64,000 bases of DNA from Phaeodactylibacter xiamenensis (lineage in GTDB: Bacteria > Bacteroidota > Bacteroidia > Chitinophagales > Saprospiraceae), in assembly GCF_000759025.1 (NCBI RefSeq), contig NZ_JPOS01000012.1, positions 186,001 to 250,000 of the forward strand, in the 5' to 3' direction. Each line of letters starts with the position of its first letter. The first letter of the stretch is position 1. The notes under the pieces are model-generated. The model had not been told where the DNA came from, did no database searches, and worked only from the letters and a program-made list of their open reading frames with translations. The position numbers and the translations under genes were made by a program. Shown piece by piece: positions 42,416 through 52,241 of this stretch.

Positions 42416-43132
42416 TCAGTGGTCCGACTTCGTGAAATACTGGAAAGCAGAAAAAAGAACATAAAGCACGACTACTGCTGAAAAAGCGACCTCCCGGGTC
42501 AGTACCAGCAACAGCAACGCAATGCCGGCAAAGATAAACTTAATCTCATTGCCTGCCCACGCCAGCGATTTGAATTTGAGGGCAAACATGGGGATTTCAC
42601 TCACCAGCAGGTAGGACTGCAATGCGATCAACACGTAAAGCACCACGGGACTGCTGACCACCCAGTCTCCCATACCGTAGCTATCCAGGGCATAAATCAG
42701 CATCAGCCCGGTCACAAACATCGTACTCGATGGCGTCGGAAGGCCGATAAAGCCATCCGTCTGCCGGGTATCGAGGTTGAACTTGGCCAGCCGCAAACCG
42801 GAGAAAGCCGAAAGGATAAAACCAGGCACTGCTGCATACACCAGCGCATCTGCTCCTTCCTGCCCCAGGGCCACCAGCAGCAACTGATAGTAGATGGCTC
42901 CGGGCACTACCCCGAAGGAAACCGTATCGGCAATGGAGTCCAGCTCTTTGCCCAGCTCCGAATGCACGCCCAGCAAACGGGCCACCAGCCCATCCGCATA
43001 ATCGGCCGCAACCGCAGCCACTATAAATCCAAACCCGGCTACGTACTGCCCATGCAGCACACTGACCAGCGCACAACCACCGAAGACCAGGTTGAGCAGG
43101 GTAATCGCGTTTGGAATTTGCTTTTTTACCAT
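42416..43132 (-). CDS. pssA: CDP-diacylglycerol-serine O-phosphatidyltransferase
   Basis: A 238-aa membrane enzyme that makes phosphatidylserine for phosphatidylethanolamine synthesis. Start at ATG 43132 (MVKKQIPNAITLLN), with a conserved N-terminus. The CDP-alcohol phosphotransferase motif DYADGLVARLLGVHSELGKE, followed by LDSIADTV, gives the D-x2-DG-x2-AR-x8-G-x3-D-x3-D signature. Several membrane helices follow. Cotranscribed with rsmI. Confidence 0.93.
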   Translation of the reverse strand: MVKKQIPNAITLLNLVFGGCALVSVLHGQYVAGFGFIVAAVAADYADGLVARLLGVHSELGKELDSIADTVSFGVVPGAIYYQLLLVALGQEGADALVYAAVPGFILSAFSGLRLAKFNLDTRQTDGFIGLPTPSSTMFVTGLMLIYALDSYGMGDWVVSSPVVLYVLIALQSYLLVSEIPMFALKFKSLAWAGNEIKFIFAGIALLLLVLTREVAFSAVVVLYVLFSAFQYFTKSDH

Positions 43133-43239
43133 GAGTGCGAAGGTACAAAAAACCAAAGGTTGAGGAAAGCTGCCGACCAAGGCTATCGGGCAGGGTTTGA
43201 TTTTATTGCTTAACTTTCCGGGGAATCACATCCGACGCT

Positions 43240-46179
43240 ATGAAAACGACAAAATCTATACTGGTAACAGGGCTGTGCATTCTGCCTTTACTAGGGGCCT
43301 TGGCACAACCTGCCAATGATGAGTGCGCCAATGCTTTTTTCATTGAGGAGCCGGTCAACTGGTGCTCTTCAGATGGGCAGTTCACTACCGTTGAAGCTTC
43401 CGCTAACCCGGATCAATCCCCTTCCTGTTTTACAGCAGAAGGTGATGTTTGGTTTACCTTCACCGCAGTAGCCCCCTCGGTAAGTATTTCTGTGCTCGGT
43501 GGCTTTTTCAGCAACCAGCTTTCCCAGCCGCAGGTCGCACTGTATGCCGGCAGCTGTACAGATTTGACGGAAGTCACTTGCCAGACCGGCAGCGGCTTGT
43601 CCCTGCAAATCATCGAAACAGGTTTGCAACTTGGGCAGACCTACTACCTGCAAGTACAGGGGGTGGCTATCGGCAATTTCTCCCTGTGCCTCAACAACTA
43701 CTCCGGAGCAATCACCGCTACCTCAGATTGCCCACAGGCCGCCGTGCTCTGCAATCAGGCTCCTTTTGTCATACCGCAGGTCACCGATGGCGGCAACGAC
43801 CCGAGTGAAGCTGATGACGCCGAATGCCTGAATATTGCCGGGCTGCCAGTAGAGACCTTCTCCACCTGGTTTGTCTGGACCGCTGCTGAGTCGGGGAGCC
43901 TGACTTTCGCGCTTACGCCAATCAATGAGACTGACGACCTCGATTTTGTCCTCTACGAATTCCCGAATGGGCCGGGTGATTGCTCCGGGAAGACCGTACT
44001 CCGCTGCATGGCGTCCTCCTGCATTGGCCCTACCGGGCTAAACGATACCGCGCTTGACATTTCTGAAGCTCCGGGCTGCGGTCCGGGGGATGATAACTTT
44101 CTGGCTGCGGTACAGATGGAGGAAGGTGTCACCTATGGGCTGATGGTCAACAATTTTTCGCAAACGACCATCGGTTTCGAAGTGGAGTTTGGGGGCACTG
44201 CCAGCTTTGTGGGTGGGGAAGAGCGCCTGGCAGCGGAAGCCGATGAAGTCTGTCAGGACAGCTTGTTGACTTTCGTCGGGCTGAACCCGCCGGGCAGCTC
44301 CAATGTGGTGGACTGGCAATGGGAATTTGGCCCGGGCGCCACACCGGCTTTTGCCTCCGGTCCAGGCCCTCATGAGGTAGCGTTCGGTATTTCCGGCACA
44401 CAGCTGGTGCTGCTGCGCGCCACAACGGCGCAAGGGTGTACTTCCACTGAAATCCTGCCCATAGAAGTACTTTGCTGTACTGATAACTTCCAGGTCAGCG
44501 CCACAACTATGCCCCCCTCCTGCCCGGGCGATAGCGACGGAAGCATTGCGCTGGATATTGAAGGCCCCAACGGGCCGCCCTTTTTCATCACGTGGGAAGA
44601 TGGCTCCAGCAGCAACCCCAGGACAGGGCTTCCTGCGGGCTTGTACAGCGTGACTCTTTCCGACACTTCAGAATGCCAGGCTATCCGCACCTTTGAAGTG
44701 CCGTCTGCTCAGCCTTTTGAAGTGGACACACTACTGAGTTTGCCCAGTTGCGATGCCGGAGTGGATGGCAGTATTTCACTGGAAGTATCGGGTGGCGCGC
44801 CTCCCTTCTCCTACGCCTGGGCAGGTATGCCCTTTAGCAATAACAACACGCTTAGCAACTTAAGCGCAGGGCTTTACACCGTAGCCATTCAGGACAACCT
44901 GGGCTGCATGGATACGCTCGAGATCAACCTCCAGGAGTTACAACTTGTACTAGACCCGCAAGTGACTGATATTACCCCACCCAGCTGCTTTGGGCGGAGC
45001 GACGGCCAAATCACACTGGTCATCGCCAATGGGCTCCCACCCTATCAGTTTGATTTCAATGATGGCAATGGCTACGTGCCATCAAATGCGCTGAGCCAGC
45101 TCGCATCCGGCATTTACACCGTAAATGTGGTGGACGCAAATCTCTGCGAGGGGCAGTTCATCATCGAGCTGGCAGACCCGCCCCCACTGGAGCCCGGGCT
45201 GCAACCCACCAACATTTCCTGCACAGGGGCAGCCGATGGACTGCTTTTGGCTGCGCCCTCCGGAGGCACACCGCCCTACAGCTATGCTTGGGAGAATGGC
45301 AGCGATGCTCCACAACGGGAAGCTCTGCCGCCCGGCATTTACACCCTGACCCTTACCGATCTCAATGGGTGCACCGCCATTACCACCTACGAAATGGCAG
45401 ACCCTGAGCCGGTTATTGCCTCCTTCGACTCCATAGCCGGCCCGGTATGCTTCGGCGATCAAAATGGTTACCTCGCCGTAGCCGTCACCGGAGGCCAACC
45501 GCCCTACCTTTACCAAATCGGGGGTTCAAACCCTCAGGGCGATGCGGCTTTCCCTAATCTTGCCGCGGGCTCCTATAGCATCACGGTGGCCGATAGCCGC
45601 AATTGCAGCACTACAGCCGATGCCAATGTTCCCGTTCCCGAACGCCTTACCCTGACGCTCACCTCCAACAGCCCTATCGTTTTGGGTAATAATGCGTGGC
45701 TCCGGGCCCTTACCAACGCGGCCGAGCCAGCCATTCTTTGGTCACCGCCCGACTTTTTGTCCTGCGCCGATTGTGCAACCCCTGAAATCACCCAGCCCAC
45801 ACAATCCATGACCTACCAGGTGGAAATCACCGATGACAAAGGTTGCAGTATAACAGATTCCATAAATTTGGAGGTATTATTAAGGTATCCGGCCTATCTG
45901 CCCAACGCTTTTTCGCCTAATGACGACGGTATTAATGATACCTGGGCACCTCAGGGAGGCCCGGCGCTGGAGCGATGGCTGCAAATGCAGGTCTACGACC
46001 GCTGGGGCGGGCTCATTTTTGAGGCACAAAATCCAAATGGTCAAAATGCCGTTTTAGAATGGGATGGCCGCGCGGAGAACCAGCCTATGCCCATTGGTGT
46101 ATATACGTGTATTATTGAAGGGCAATTTATTGATGGTACCGTACGGCAATTCCACTCTGATGTTCTGCTTACCCGGTAA
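43240..46179 (+). CDS. Large secreted protein with SprB-like repeats and T9SS type B sorting domain (copy 1)
   Basis: A 979-aa surface or secreted protein. A signal peptide covers about residues 1-22. Two N-terminal beta modules follow: one with EGDVWFTFTAVAPS, one with STWFVWTAAESGSLTFAL and DDLDFVLYEFP. A PKD-like domain (VDWQWEFGPGA) comes near residue 365. Next are about six SprB-type repeats of the pattern 'C.G..DG.i.l.v.GG.pPY.Y.W...' (for example GAPPFSYAW). The C-terminus is the gliding-motility-associated domain (LPNAFSPNDDGINDTW ... YDRWGGLIFEA ... PIGVYTCII). It is probably exported by T9SS. Adhesion or gliding is possible. The next gene is a close paralogue. Confidence 0.9.
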   Translation: MKTTKSILVTGLCILPLLGALAQPANDECANAFFIEEPVNWCSSDGQFTTVEASANPDQSPSCFTAEGDVWFTFTAVAPSVSISVLGGFFSNQLSQPQVALYAGSCTDLTEVTCQTGSGLSLQIIETGLQLGQTYYLQVQGVAIGNFSLCLNNYSGAITATSDCPQAAVLCNQAPFVIPQVTDGGNDPSEADDAECLNIAGLPVETFSTWFVWTAAESGSLTFALTPINETDDLDFVLYEFPNGPGDCSGKTVLRCMASSCIGPTGLNDTALDISEAPGCGPGDDNFLAAVQMEEGVTYGLMVNNFSQTTIGFEVEFGGTASFVGGEERLAAEADEVCQDSLLTFVGLNPPGSSNVVDWQWEFGPGATPAFASGPGPHEVAFGISGTQLVLLRATTAQGCTSTEILPIEVLCCTDNFQVSATTMPPSCPGDSDGSIALDIEGPNGPPFFITWEDGSSSNPRTGLPAGLYSVTLSDTSECQAIRTFEVPSAQPFEVDTLLSLPSCDAGVDGSISLEVSGGAPPFSYAWAGMPFSNNNTLSNLSAGLYTVAIQDNLGCMDTLEINLQELQLVLDPQVTDITPPSCFGRSDGQITLVIANGLPPYQFDFNDGNGYVPSNALSQLASGIYTVNVVDANLCEGQFIIELADPPPLEPGLQPTNISCTGAADGLLLAAPSGGTPPYSYAWENGSDAPQREALPPGIYTLTLTDLNGCTAITTYEMADPEPVIASFDSIAGPVCFGDQNGYLAVAVTGGQPPYLYQIGGSNPQGDAAFPNLAAGSYSITVADSRNCSTTADANVPVPERLTLTLTSNSPIVLGNNAWLRALTNAAEPAILWSPPDFLSCADCATPEITQPTQSMTYQVEITDDKGCSITDSINLEVLLRYPAYLPNAFSPNDDGINDTWAPQGGPALERWLQMQVYDRWGGLIFEAQNPNGQNAVLEWDGRAENQPMPIGVYTCIIEGQFIDGTVRQFHSDVLLTR

Positions 46180-46193
46180 CACAAACAAAAGTG

Positions 46194-49181
46194 ATGAGAA
46201 AATATAGCCTGTTCTGTTTTTTAATACTATGGATGCCTTTGGCCTTGCTTGCACAGGGAGAGGACTGTAATACAGCCACCAACCTGCCCAATGTAAGCAG
46301 CTGGTGCTCGGAAGGCGGCGCCTACACCAATGTAGGCTTCGAAGATTCCGGTTTCACTACTGGTTGTTTCCCGAATAACCAAGACAACTTTGATGTCTGG
46401 TTTTCCTTTGTGGCCGAAGCCACTACTGTGAATGTGAGCGTGGCGGGCGCTACCGGGCAAAGTAATGGCGGTACCCTGCAGAACCCTCAGTTTGCCGTTT
46501 ACAGTGGCGAATGCGGCATGCTCACCGAGATTGGCTGCTTCTCAGATGCCATCGGCGTGGGCAGCGGGCAGCTCTTTGCCGGGCCTTTGGAAATCGGGCA
46601 GACTTACTACATACAGGTCGGTGCCCGGGCTGGCAATCAGGGGACCTTCCAGCTTTGCGTGAATAACTACAATGACATCCCCGACCCTTCCAGCGATTGC
46701 AATACCGGAGTGATCCTTTGCGACAAATCCCCCTTTACCGTTGAACAGGTTACAGGCGTTGGCAGCAATCCCAACGAAATTGGCGATGTAGCCTGCTCCA
46801 CTTTTTCCTGCCCGCTGAGCGAAAGTGGCTCTGCATGGTACAAATGGACTTGCGATGAGGCCGGTTCACTTACCTTTTCCCTTACTCCGCTTAATCCTGC
46901 GGATGACCTTGATTTTATTCTATATCAGCTGCCAAACGGTGTGAATGATTGTGATGACAAATTCGACCTACGTTGCATGGCTTCCGGTGAGGTGGTGGGG
47001 GCCACTTTTGATATTTGGGAGCCCTGTACCGGTGCGACCGGCCTGGCAGATGGAGAGGAGGACACAAGCGAAAACTGTGGCTGTGACCCGGGAGATGACA
47101 ATTTTGTCGCTCCAATTGAAATGGAAGCAGGGGTAAGCTACGCCCTTGTCGTTAATAACTTTAGTCAGTCCGGCAATGGTTTCACTGTGGAGTTTGGTGG
47201 CACAGGCACCTTCCTCGGCCCGGAGGCAGAATTCAGGACCGAGCCCGAGCTCGACACCCTTTGCCTGGAAAACAGCATCACTTTTGTAGACGAATCCAGC
47301 TTCATCGGCGGTCTTTCAGGCTGGGAGTGGACCTTCGGAGAAGATGCCAGCCCGGCAACGGCTACCGGGCAGGGGCCGCACGAGGTTACCTATAGCAGCC
47401 CGGGGCTGAAGAGTGTCCTGCTACGGGTGCTTACCAGTGATGGGTGTATTGTATCGCATGTGGAAACAATCTACGTTAAGTGCTGCGAGAGCAGTTTCAC
47501 CATCGACGATACGATATCCGATGTACTCTGCCCTGACGATAGTACCGGCGTTATTTTCCTTACGGTCGCCAATGGCAACCCACCCTATGTTTTCAACTGG
47601 AGTAATGGGGAAAACACCCCGGGAATCAGTAACCTGCCTCCCGGGAACTATACCGTAACTATTACTGACGACTTTACTTGTGATTCCGTTCTGACCTATA
47701 CGGTCAACAGCCCGCCACCGCTCGACGTGGACACTCTCATCACCATGCCCACCTGTAATGGTGGCACCGATGGCGGCATTGAGCTGCAACTGACCGGTGG
47801 CACGCCTCCCTATGAATACAGTTGGGAAGGGCAGCCTTTCGGCAATGACAATACGCTAACCGATTTGCCTGTAGGCGACTACGAGGTCGTCATCCGCGAT
47901 GCCAACGGCTGTATTACAGAACTGACCATTCCGGTTAGAGAATTGGAGCTTATGCTTGATCCGGCACAGCCCGGAATTGTCAACCCGTCCTGTACGGGCT
48001 TCTCTGATGGCGCCATCACCATCAATATAGCCAATGGGCAACCGCCGTATCAGTACAACTTTAACGATGGAAATGGCTTTGTAACCACCAACTCTGTAAG
48101 CGGTTTAAGTGCAGGTGCCTATACCGTCAATGCCCTTGATGCCAACCTGTGCGAAGGCACATTCAACATCGTACTGGAAGATCCGCCCCTGTTGGTAGCT
48201 GGCTTGGACGTGCAGGGTATCAGCTGTTTTGGAGAAGCAGATGCCCTGATCACAGCAACTCCGGAAGGCGGCACCGGAGGGTACAGTATACAGTGGAGTA
48301 CCGGTTCGGCGGAAGCGACCATCAGAGGGCTGGGAGAAGGCACCTACAGTTATACCGTTACGGATGCCAATGGCTGCGTGGCTTCGGCTGATACGACGAT
48401 CACACAGCCCCCACTGCTTGAGCTTTCGATATTAGACATTCAGGACGTTCTCTGTTTTGGGGATACGACAGGCATCGTTGTACTGGAAGGTACGGGAGGA
48501 GTGCCGCCTTATGAATTCAGTTCAGACGGGCAGGTCTTTCAGGTAGCGCCAGCCTTTGACAGCCTCGCTGCCGGCAATTACACCTTTGCAGTCATGGACG
48601 CCAATGGGTGCCTGGCCAGCATTCAGGGCAGCGTATCCCAGCCCCCGGAGCTCATCGTGGATGCAGGAGAAGACATCCGGATTGAGCTGGGCTATAGTGG
48701 GCAAATAGATGCGAGCGTGTCCAACCCCGATGTTGCCTACAGTTGGATGCCGCCAGACTCGCTCTCCTGCATCGATTGCGAAGATCCGGGGGCCAATCCG
48801 GTCAATACCACTTTATACACGCTCACGGTGACCGATGAGAACGGCTGCCTGGCGGTTGACTCTGTTACCGTGCGTGTGATTAAAAACCGCCCGGTGTTTA
48901 TCCCCAATGCCTTTTCACCGAATGCGGATGGCAGGAATGATGCCTTTACCGTGTATGCAGGGCCCGGGGCCCGCCGGGTGCAGGAGCTAAAGATCTTCAA
49001 CCGCTGGGGAGGCATGGTCTACGAAGGGCAAAACTACCCACCTAATGCGCCAGAGTTCGGATGGGACGGCACCTTCCGGGGAGAGCCCGCTCAGATCGGC
49101 GTGTATGCCTACTATGCGAAAGTGGAATTTATTGACGGCATCGTCGTCCTTTTTGAAGGCGACATACAGGTCGTAAGGTAG
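46194..49181 (+). CDS. Large secreted protein with SprB-like repeats and T9SS type B sorting domain (copy 2)
   Basis: A 995-aa paralogue of the preceding protein with the same order of parts: signal peptide, DVWFSFVAEATT module, SAWYKWTCDEAGSLTF module, PKD-like (LSGWEWTFGEDASP), SprB-type repeats (for example GTPPYEYSW), and the type B sorting domain (IPNAFSPNADGRNDAF ... FNRWGGMVYEG). The ATG at 46194 is chosen; a GTG directly precedes it. The 14-bp gap and near-identical architecture point to tandem duplication. A strong bidirectional terminator follows. Confidence 0.9.
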   Translation: MRKYSLFCFLILWMPLALLAQGEDCNTATNLPNVSSWCSEGGAYTNVGFEDSGFTTGCFPNNQDNFDVWFSFVAEATTVNVSVAGATGQSNGGTLQNPQFAVYSGECGMLTEIGCFSDAIGVGSGQLFAGPLEIGQTYYIQVGARAGNQGTFQLCVNNYNDIPDPSSDCNTGVILCDKSPFTVEQVTGVGSNPNEIGDVACSTFSCPLSESGSAWYKWTCDEAGSLTFSLTPLNPADDLDFILYQLPNGVNDCDDKFDLRCMASGEVVGATFDIWEPCTGATGLADGEEDTSENCGCDPGDDNFVAPIEMEAGVSYALVVNNFSQSGNGFTVEFGGTGTFLGPEAEFRTEPELDTLCLENSITFVDESSFIGGLSGWEWTFGEDASPATATGQGPHEVTYSSPGLKSVLLRVLTSDGCIVSHVETIYVKCCESSFTIDDTISDVLCPDDSTGVIFLTVANGNPPYVFNWSNGENTPGISNLPPGNYTVTITDDFTCDSVLTYTVNSPPPLDVDTLITMPTCNGGTDGGIELQLTGGTPPYEYSWEGQPFGNDNTLTDLPVGDYEVVIRDANGCITELTIPVRELELMLDPAQPGIVNPSCTGFSDGAITINIANGQPPYQYNFNDGNGFVTTNSVSGLSAGAYTVNALDANLCEGTFNIVLEDPPLLVAGLDVQGISCFGEADALITATPEGGTGGYSIQWSTGSAEATIRGLGEGTYSYTVTDANGCVASADTTITQPPLLELSILDIQDVLCFGDTTGIVVLEGTGGVPPYEFSSDGQVFQVAPAFDSLAAGNYTFAVMDANGCLASIQGSVSQPPELIVDAGEDIRIELGYSGQIDASVSNPDVAYSWMPPDSLSCIDCEDPGANPVNTTLYTLTVTDENGCLAVDSVTVRVIKNRPVFIPNAFSPNADGRNDAFTVYAGPGARRVQELKIFNRWGGMVYEGQNYPPNAPEFGWDGTFRGEPAQIGVYAYYAKVEFIDGIVVLFEGDIQVVR

Positions 49182-49212
49182 GGTAAAAAACAACCCCGCC
49201 TATATAAAATGC

Positions 49213-49251
49213 GAAAGGGTTTCAGGTGATGACTTTACCTGAAACCTTTTC
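49213..49251. terminator. Bidirectional intrinsic terminator
   Basis: GGTTTCAGGT (49218-49227) pairs with ACCTGAAACC (49237-49246), flanked by AAAG and CTTTTC. It lies between the convergent T9SS gene and rpsU and could serve both. Confidence 0.85.
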
Positions 49252-49342
49252 TTATGCTAAGGTATGTGTAAGATTCAGTTCTTTTCCAGACCGAAGAAGA
49301 ACAGAAGAGATAATATCAAGAGACAGCAGGCTGTCTGAGGAA

Positions 49343-49534
49343 TTATCCCAGGTCTCTCTGCTTTTCCAGCTTGTAGCGAGCCTTAAGCACTTCGTGCCGG
49401 CGCTCAACGGAAGGCTTCGTGAATTGCTTACGCTTACGCAATTCCTTAATTACGCCAACATTACGGTGCTTACGCTTGTAGCGCTTCAGCGCCCGGTCAA
49501 TAGACTCTCCTTCTTTTACGTTGATGATGATCAT
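49343..49534 (-). CDS. rpsU: 30S ribosomal protein S21
   Basis: A 63-aa basic ribosomal protein of the small subunit. MIIINVKEGESIDRALKRYKRK is the typical beginning, and the length and high Lys/Arg content fit Bacteroidota S21. In this phylum S21 has been linked with sequestering the 16S rRNA anti-Shine-Dalgarno sequence, together with S18 and S6. It is monocistronic, with its own promoter about 100 bases upstream. Confidence 0.95.
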   Translation of the reverse strand: MIIINVKEGESIDRALKRYKRKHRNVGVIKELRKRKQFTKPSVERRHEVLKARYKLEKQRDLG

Positions 49535-49644
49535 GTACGAACTATAAGATTGAGGGCGAAAACATCCTGCCCGTTTGGTGAAAAAATAATCAAATCAATT
49601 GATGAAATCACAGCCTTGATTGACAGGTCTGCAAATTTGCCCGG

Positions 49645-49675
49645 CAAAGGTAATAATAATATTAAAACGAGGCAA
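49645..49675 (-). promoter_or_regulatory. rpsU promoter (TTG-N20-TACCTTTG on minus strand)
   Basis: The -7 is 49645-49652 and the -33 TTG is 49673-49675 (read on the minus strand), spacing 20. The start would fall near 49638. Confidence 0.65.
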
Positions 49676-50160
49676 GGAAAAATGAACAACCCACTTCTAA
49701 CAAAAAGAAGCAGGCTGTCATTTTAAGGCAAAGGGAGAACCTATTTAAGAAAACTCAGACATTTCCTCCCCGGTACAATTGTGTTTATTTGCCTGATTAA
49801 AACAAGCTACAAACCGGAAGCAAAACAATCAGGGCAACCCCTGAGGTCATGAGTTCATAGTGTTCGGAAAAGATACCCGCCACAACGGCAGGTATCCGTA
49901 CTGATAAATGCACAAAATTCTTGTTGGCGATAGGAAGGATGCATTAAAAGAAACCATTCGTAATGCTAGTCTCAGCAGATAAAATGAATGGTTATTTTTG
50001 CTATTGTGGCGATTGTTGAATAATTTCAGGCAGTATATGGACAGTTGTTCAAAAAAGCAATTAATCTGCTATATTTCAAACCAGACATACGCTCTACATT
50101 CTTTCGCAAACAACTAACAACCAACGACTTAAACACCCCACAAAAGCACCCCGTAAAAAC
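49676..50160. other. Intergenic region between rpsU and the TPR-LuxR gene
   Basis: Nearly 500 bases without a gene. It contains a hairpin with arms GATACC (49872-49877) and GGTATC (49891-49896) plus three inner pairs, and a TATTTTTG (49993-50000) matching the -7 consensus on the plus strand. A near-match, TATATTTC, is closer to the downstream gene. No tRNA or family-like frame was seen. Confidence 0.4.
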
Positions 50161-52068
50161 ATGAAATTTGCACATTCCCTATTTCTGTATATCCCCCTAC
50201 TCCTACTTTTAGTACCTCCTGTCCAGGCTAATTCAGAAAACTGCGAGCAATGGTGGACTCAGGAACACATTTCAGAGGAAGACCCCAAGGATTTGATTAT
50301 CCGGATTTACGATTTAATGCGCATAGAAGACGAGCATTTTCTTTGCCTGATTGACTATTACCGGAATCACCACCTGACAACTCCGGAATACAAACAGCTC
50401 TTCTACAATTTTATGGGGCAATACTTCAATAACATAGGGAAGTTTGACTCAGCCAAAACCTATATACTCCTTGCCATCGGTCAGGATAGTTTACTGACAG
50501 ACAACCCTGAGGCCCTGCCGTCAGACCTGGCCACACTGGGCAACACCGAGTTATTCCAACGAAATTACCGGGAAGCGTTGGAATACTACAAGCAAGCCCT
50601 TGATGCGGTAGACTGGAATGGGCGCCCCTATGTTATTGCCAATATTTTTTCCATAATGGGCGTTTGCTACGTCGAGCTGGAAATGCCGGGCAATGCCCTT
50701 GCCCATTTTTCTACCGCCCTCGAATACAGTATCCGGGACACCACCCCAAACTCCACCGGCAGGCGGCTTATGATACGCCATAATATAGGTGTGGTGCATA
50801 ATATCCGGGGGCAGTACAGGCGAGCCCTTAATATCCTTGAACCATTGGTTGACTCCCTTGAGCAAATCGACTATCCATACCTCGAAAGGCTGCTGCATAG
50901 CAGTATTGGCTATGCTTATCTTGAGACCGGAGAGCTGGAGCTGGCTGAACAGCATCTGAAGACACTGCTTGGTGACGAGATGAGCTTTGATGTCAATCAG
51001 GAAGAGCTCTACTACTATGTACTGGAACTCTACGCACAGCAAAATGCATACAACAAAATGAAATCTATTCTTGATACCATTTCTGCCCATTACGAGGACG
51101 TTGGCATCCCCCCTCCCTTCGAACATTATTACTGGACCGGTCAATACTATGAGCTTTCCAGGCAACTTCCCGAAGCCGAAACGCTATACAAAGAAGGCCT
51201 CAGACTGATACCCAAAGACTCTTTTCCTGCCAACCGGGCGCGATTTTATGAAGCGCTGGCAGCATTGTACGAAACAACTGCGCAATGGGAAAGCGCCTAC
51301 CAATATCAGACCGAGCACGCAAATGCACTGCTTGAACAACAAGAGCATGACCAAACCCGGGCAGCAGAGGACATCGCGGTAGCTTATGAAGTCAAAGAAT
51401 ACCGGACCCGTGCCAAAGAAGCAACTGCCAGGGAGAACCTCTCGATCGTGCGGGCTGAATTGGCAGAGCGCAAAGCCCTTTACTCCACCTGGGCTGTTGC
51501 TTTTAGCATACTCACCATATTATTATTAGGCTTCAACTACTGGCAGTACCGGCAACGGGCTAAATCCAAACAAGAAGCCATACGGGAACGCAACAAACGC
51601 CTCGCTCAGGAGCAACAGCAAACCCGTCAGCAGCTGGAGTATCAGAAAACCGCAGTGCTAAACAAAAGTCTCTGGGCTGCCAGCCTTAAACCCAAAGTGA
51701 GCGAAGCCATTGGCAAATACCACAAACGCCCGGACTACCTGGAGCGCAAAATTCACCAGATATTCATGGAAGAAGACATCCTTCCGCAGTTTGAAAAAGA
51801 GTTCCAGTTATTCTACCCTGATTTTTCCCGCTCTCTGGTCCGGGAAATCCCAAACCTTACAGACAAACAGTTGCGGTATGCAATGCTTATCGCGCTGGGC
51901 TTAAGTAACAAAGAAATTGCGGAAATCCTTTCGGTGAGTGTCAAAGCAGTGGAAATGGCACGATACCGCCTCCGGTCTGCTCTGCAAATTGAACAAGAGG
52001 ATTCACTCGAAGCACTCCTGCGAAACCATCTGCTTCACATGGAGCCCACAGTACCCGAAGAAGTATAA
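50161..52068 (+). CDS. TPR-LuxR membrane-bound transcriptional regulator
   Basis: A 635-aa protein with an N-terminal signal-like helix (1-24), periplasmic TPR repeats (about 75-400), one membrane helix (WAVAFSILTILLLGFNYW, about 442-460), a coiled coil and a cytosolic LuxR-type helix-turn-helix near residue 575-620 (LTDKQLRYAMLIALGLSNKEIAEILSVSVKAVEM). This layout is a common one-component regulator type in Bacteroidota, sensing outside the inner membrane and binding DNA inside. Its targets are unknown; the next gene is pirin-like, and a T9SS pair lies on the other side. Confidence 0.9.
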   Translation: MKFAHSLFLYIPLLLLLVPPVQANSENCEQWWTQEHISEEDPKDLIIRIYDLMRIEDEHFLCLIDYYRNHHLTTPEYKQLFYNFMGQYFNNIGKFDSAKTYILLAIGQDSLLTDNPEALPSDLATLGNTELFQRNYREALEYYKQALDAVDWNGRPYVIANIFSIMGVCYVELEMPGNALAHFSTALEYSIRDTTPNSTGRRLMIRHNIGVVHNIRGQYRRALNILEPLVDSLEQIDYPYLERLLHSSIGYAYLETGELELAEQHLKTLLGDEMSFDVNQEELYYYVLELYAQQNAYNKMKSILDTISAHYEDVGIPPPFEHYYWTGQYYELSRQLPEAETLYKEGLRLIPKDSFPANRARFYEALAALYETTAQWESAYQYQTEHANALLEQQEHDQTRAAEDIAVAYEVKEYRTRAKEATARENLSIVRAELAERKALYSTWAVAFSILTILLLGFNYWQYRQRAKSKQEAIRERNKRLAQEQQQTRQQLEYQKTAVLNKSLWAASLKPKVSEAIGKYHKRPDYLERKIHQIFMEEDILPQFEKEFQLFYPDFSRSLVREIPNLTDKQLRYAMLIALGLSNKEIAEILSVSVKAVEMARYRLRSALQIEQEDSLEALLRNHLLHMEPTVPEEV

Positions 52069-52241
52069 GCAGCTGTTCTATCATTCGTTTCCGCCTGATT
52101 GAGGAGGATTCCTGACAACACCAACCCTTATCCGGTGTCAACCATCGGAATCCGAACTTTTTATAGGTATCTCTCCGTTTTCTACATCGCATGAGATGCT
52201 TATAACCCTGATTTTTGCAGTACATCAAACATTCAAAGATC

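Noticed and set aside
45500-45550. GGTTCAAACCC string resembling a tRNA T-arm
   Set aside because: It lies within the coding sequence of the first T9SS protein and has no matching acceptor or anticodon arms.
49226-49726. A 166-codon plus-strand frame opposite rpsU
   Set aside because: It is the antisense shadow of rpsU, whose protein is certain.
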